From Bacillota bacterium (GTDB lineage: Bacteria; Bacillota; Clostridia; Christensenellales; Aristaeellaceae), in the NCBI GenBank assembly GCA_023392755.1, contig JAEWNM010000131.1:1-7001 (forward strand): a stretch of DNA of 7,001 bases. The letters run 5' to 3'. Below, piece after piece: positions 5,429 to 7,001 of this stretch (the stretch's first letter is position 1; each line of letters opens with the position of its first letter). The notes beneath the pieces are model-generated. The model saw only the letters and a list, made by a program, of their open reading frames with translations, was not told the origin of the DNA and did not search any database. Position numbers and translations under genes: made by a program.

Positions 5429-7001
5429 ATGCCGCTGGAAATCACGGCCCACGCAGGGTTCTGCATGGGGGTTCAACGGGCGGTGACAACAGCCCTTCGG
5501 GCGGCGGATGAAGGGAAGGCCCTGTGTACACTGGGCGAGCTGACCCATAATCCTCAGGTTGTCAAGCTGCTTAGGGAAAAAGGCGCCCCGGCGGTGGATA
5601 CGCTGGAAAATATCGGCGGGCGCACGGTTCTTGTCCGAAGCCACGGCGTTACCCCTCAGGTGCTCAAGGCGCTGGATGATATGGCCGTACCCGTGATGGA
5701 CTGCACCTGCCCTTTTGTGGAGAAGCTCCATCAGATCGTTGCGGAGTATTCTGCCGAAGGAAAGCCGGTTGTTTTGGTGGGGCAGCGGGACCATCCCGAA
5801 GTGCAGGGTACGGCAGGCTGGTGCCGGGGGCCCGTATACATACTGCGGGAGGAAGCTGAAATCGAAGGCTTGCCGCCCCTTACAGAAGCTTTGGCGGTGG
5901 TGCAGACCACCTTCCCGCCTGAAAAATGGGAGCGGCTGGCAGAGCTTTTGCGGGAGAGAATACCGGGCATTGCGGTGAAAGACACCATTTGCCCTGAGAC
6001 GAGAAGGCGGCAGGAAGAGGCCAGGGAACTGGCCACGCGGGCCGATGCCATGATCGTTGTGGGCGGTTCAAGCAGCGCCAATACACGCAAGCTCTATGAA
6101 ACCTGCAGGGAGCTGTGCGGGCGGACCATTTTGGTAGAGCGTGCGGCGGATATTCCGCCGGGCTTTGCAGATATCCATACTGATCTCATCGGAATAACCG
6201 CTGGCGCGTCTACGCCGGATTGGTCACTTAAGGAGGTTGTCACCCGCATGATCGACAAGGAACAACAGGATCAGATGCTTCCCGCGGAAGAAGAAATCAA
6301 GAACAGCTTCATGGCGGATATTGAGGCAACTCTGGTCAAAATCAAACCCGGCCAGACCGTTACCGGCACTGTCGTACAGATTACCGATGAAGAGATATGC
6401 GTCAACATCGGGTATAAGTCTGACGGCCTGATCAAACGCTCAGATCTGACGGCCGAGGGGATTGAGCTTGGCCAGGAGATTGAAGTGGAAGTGGTCAAGG
6501 TCAACGACGGCGAGGGCAATGTGGTGCTTTCCCAGCGCAACATCGTCAACCGCAAGTCCTGGGACGCGCTGATGGTCAAGTTTGACGCGGGCGAGTATGT
6601 CGAAGGCGTTGGCAAGGAGGCCGTCAAGGGCGGCCTGATTGCCGAGGTGGAGGGCATCCGCACCTTTGTGCCGGCTTCCCAGCTTTCCCAGCGGTATGTA
6701 GAGAAGATTTCCGAGTTTGTGGGCAAGCCCATCAAGCTGAAAATCATCGAAGTGGACAAGCAAAAGAAGCGTATCGTGGCCAGCCGCAAGGCTTTCCTCC
6801 AGGAGGAAAGCGCCTCCAAGAAAAAGGAAGCGTGGGATAAGCTTACCGAGGGCGAGGTCGTCAGCGGCATCGTACGCAGGCTCACCGATTTTGGCGCGTT
6901 TGTGGACGTGGGCGGTGTGGACGGCTTGATCCACGTGACGGACCTGAGCTGGGGCCGCATCAAGCACCCCTCCGAAGTCGTTACGCCCAATCAGGAAATA
7001 C
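5429..7001 (+). CDS. ispH: Bifunctional IspH (HMBPP reductase) - 30S ribosomal protein S1 fusion, 3' end cut by window edge
   Basis: One frame stays open from ATG 5429 to the right edge (524 residues), so the C-terminus is missing. Residues 1-275 are IspH, the 4Fe-4S enzyme of the last MEP-pathway step, reducing HMBPP to IPP and DMAPP. The cluster cysteines are Cys12, Cys94 (in DCTCPFV) and Cys188 (TICPE); active-site landmarks are His40 (GELTHN), HPEV with Glu124, and SSSANTRKL (214-222), where the usual SSN reads SAN. After a linker (about 276-305) come S1 RNA-binding repeats at about 307-370, 388-455 and 475-524 (cut); the third has the classic FGAFVDVGGVDGLIHVTDLSW. S1 domains bind mRNA at the ribosome. 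This fusion is known in Clostridia and is not a frameshift artefact, since all codons read through. AAGGAAAGG (5418-5426) lies just before the start. It probably belongs to the cmk-plsC operon or has a weak promoter of its own. Confidence 0.95.
   Translation, partial: MPLEITAHAGFCMGVQRAVTTALRAADEGKALCTLGELTHNPQVVKLLREKGAPAVDTLENIGGRTVLVRSHGVTPQVLKALDDMAVPVMDCTCPFVEKLHQIVAEYSAEGKPVVLVGQRDHPEVQGTAGWCRGPVYILREEAEIEGLPPLTEALAVVQTTFPPEKWERLAELLRERIPGIAVKDTICPETRRRQEEARELATRADAMIVVGGSSSANTRKLYETCRELCGRTILVERAADIPPGFADIHTDLIGITAGASTPDWSLKEVVTRMIDKEQQDQMLPAEEEIKNSFMADIEATLVKIKPGQTVTGTVVQITDEEICVNIGYKSDGLIKRSDLTAEGIELGQEIEVEVVKVNDGEGNVVLSQRNIVNRKSWDALMVKFDAGEYVEGVGKEAVKGGLIAEVEGIRTFVPASQLSQRYVEKISEFVGKPIKLKIIEVDKQKKRIVASRKAFLQEESASKKKEAWDKLTEGEVVSGIVRRLTDFGAFVDVGGVDGLIHVTDLSWGRIKHPSEVVTPNQEI
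6228..6250 (+). promoter_or_regulatory. Internal Shine-Dalgarno and in-frame ATG before the S1 part
   Basis: TTAAGGAGGT (6228-6237) contains the full 9-nt TAAGGAGGT complementary to the 3' end of 16S rRNA. An in-frame ATG (6248-6250, residue 274) follows 11 nt after the last G, exactly at the IspH/S1 junction. Initiation here would yield S1 without IspH. The spacing is longer than the usual 5-9 nt, and the codons encode the ordinary SLKEVV end of IspH, so it may be coincidental. Confidence 0.35.

Noticed and set aside
5327..5794. Leftward open frame of 155 codons antisense to the start of ispH
   Set aside because: It covers the plsC-ispH gap and the IspH N-terminus in antisense; no ribosome site or family motif.
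6271..6990. Leftward open frame of 239 codons, Ser/Thr/Leu-rich
   Set aside because: It is exactly antisense to the S1 repeats, and the Ser/Thr/Leu richness mirrors the Asp/Glu/Lys/Gly codons of the real gene.

Overview
The window looks like a chromosomal segment of a GC-rich anaerobic Firmicute of the Clostridia (Eubacteriales/Christensenellales-like). The main evidence is an IspH-ribosomal protein S1 fusion, an arrangement known from Clostridia. A HutP-family gene, a cmk-plsC-ispH/S1 gene order and purine-rich Shine-Dalgarno sites fit this. The strains or species cannot be named from the sequence alone. There is no tRNA, rRNA, CRISPR array, insertion sequence or phage gene.

The left half is transcribed leftward (minus strand). 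From right to left it holds three units. First is a 785-residue fusion of a sugar nucleotidyltransferase, a left-handed beta-helix and a phosphomannomutase-like region (3413-1056). Second is a small-RNA gene with its own consensus promoter starting three bases after that stop codon; its fold is that of 6S RNA (about 1016-818) and a rho-independent terminator follows (781-754). Third is the 5' part of a secreted CapA-family gene (595 to the left edge) with an extended -10 promoter. Neither the 6S gene nor the CapA gene is obvious from a simple list of long closed reading frames.

The right half is transcribed rightward. It starts at a divergent promoter region (about 3470-3530) that contains a large imperfect inverted repeat. 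The genes in order are a HutP-family RNA-binding regulator, cytidylate kinase (cmk), a PlsC-type lysophosphatidate acyltransferase overlapping cmk by 26 nt, and, after a gap of about 105 nt with competing hairpins, the IspH-S1 fusion running off the right edge. The functions are central: CMP/dCMP phosphorylation, phospholipid synthesis, isoprenoid precursor synthesis and translation.

The points most worth following are the 6S RNA gene packed against the nucleotidyltransferase gene; the apparent loss of catalytic motifs in the phosphomannomutase-like domain; a HutP homologue that lacks two of the three metal-coordinating histidines of Bacillus HutP and sits with cmk rather than hut genes; and a perfect 9-nt anti-Shine-Dalgarno match inside the IspH-S1 frame just before the S1 part. 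I did not find a clearly new multi-gene system.
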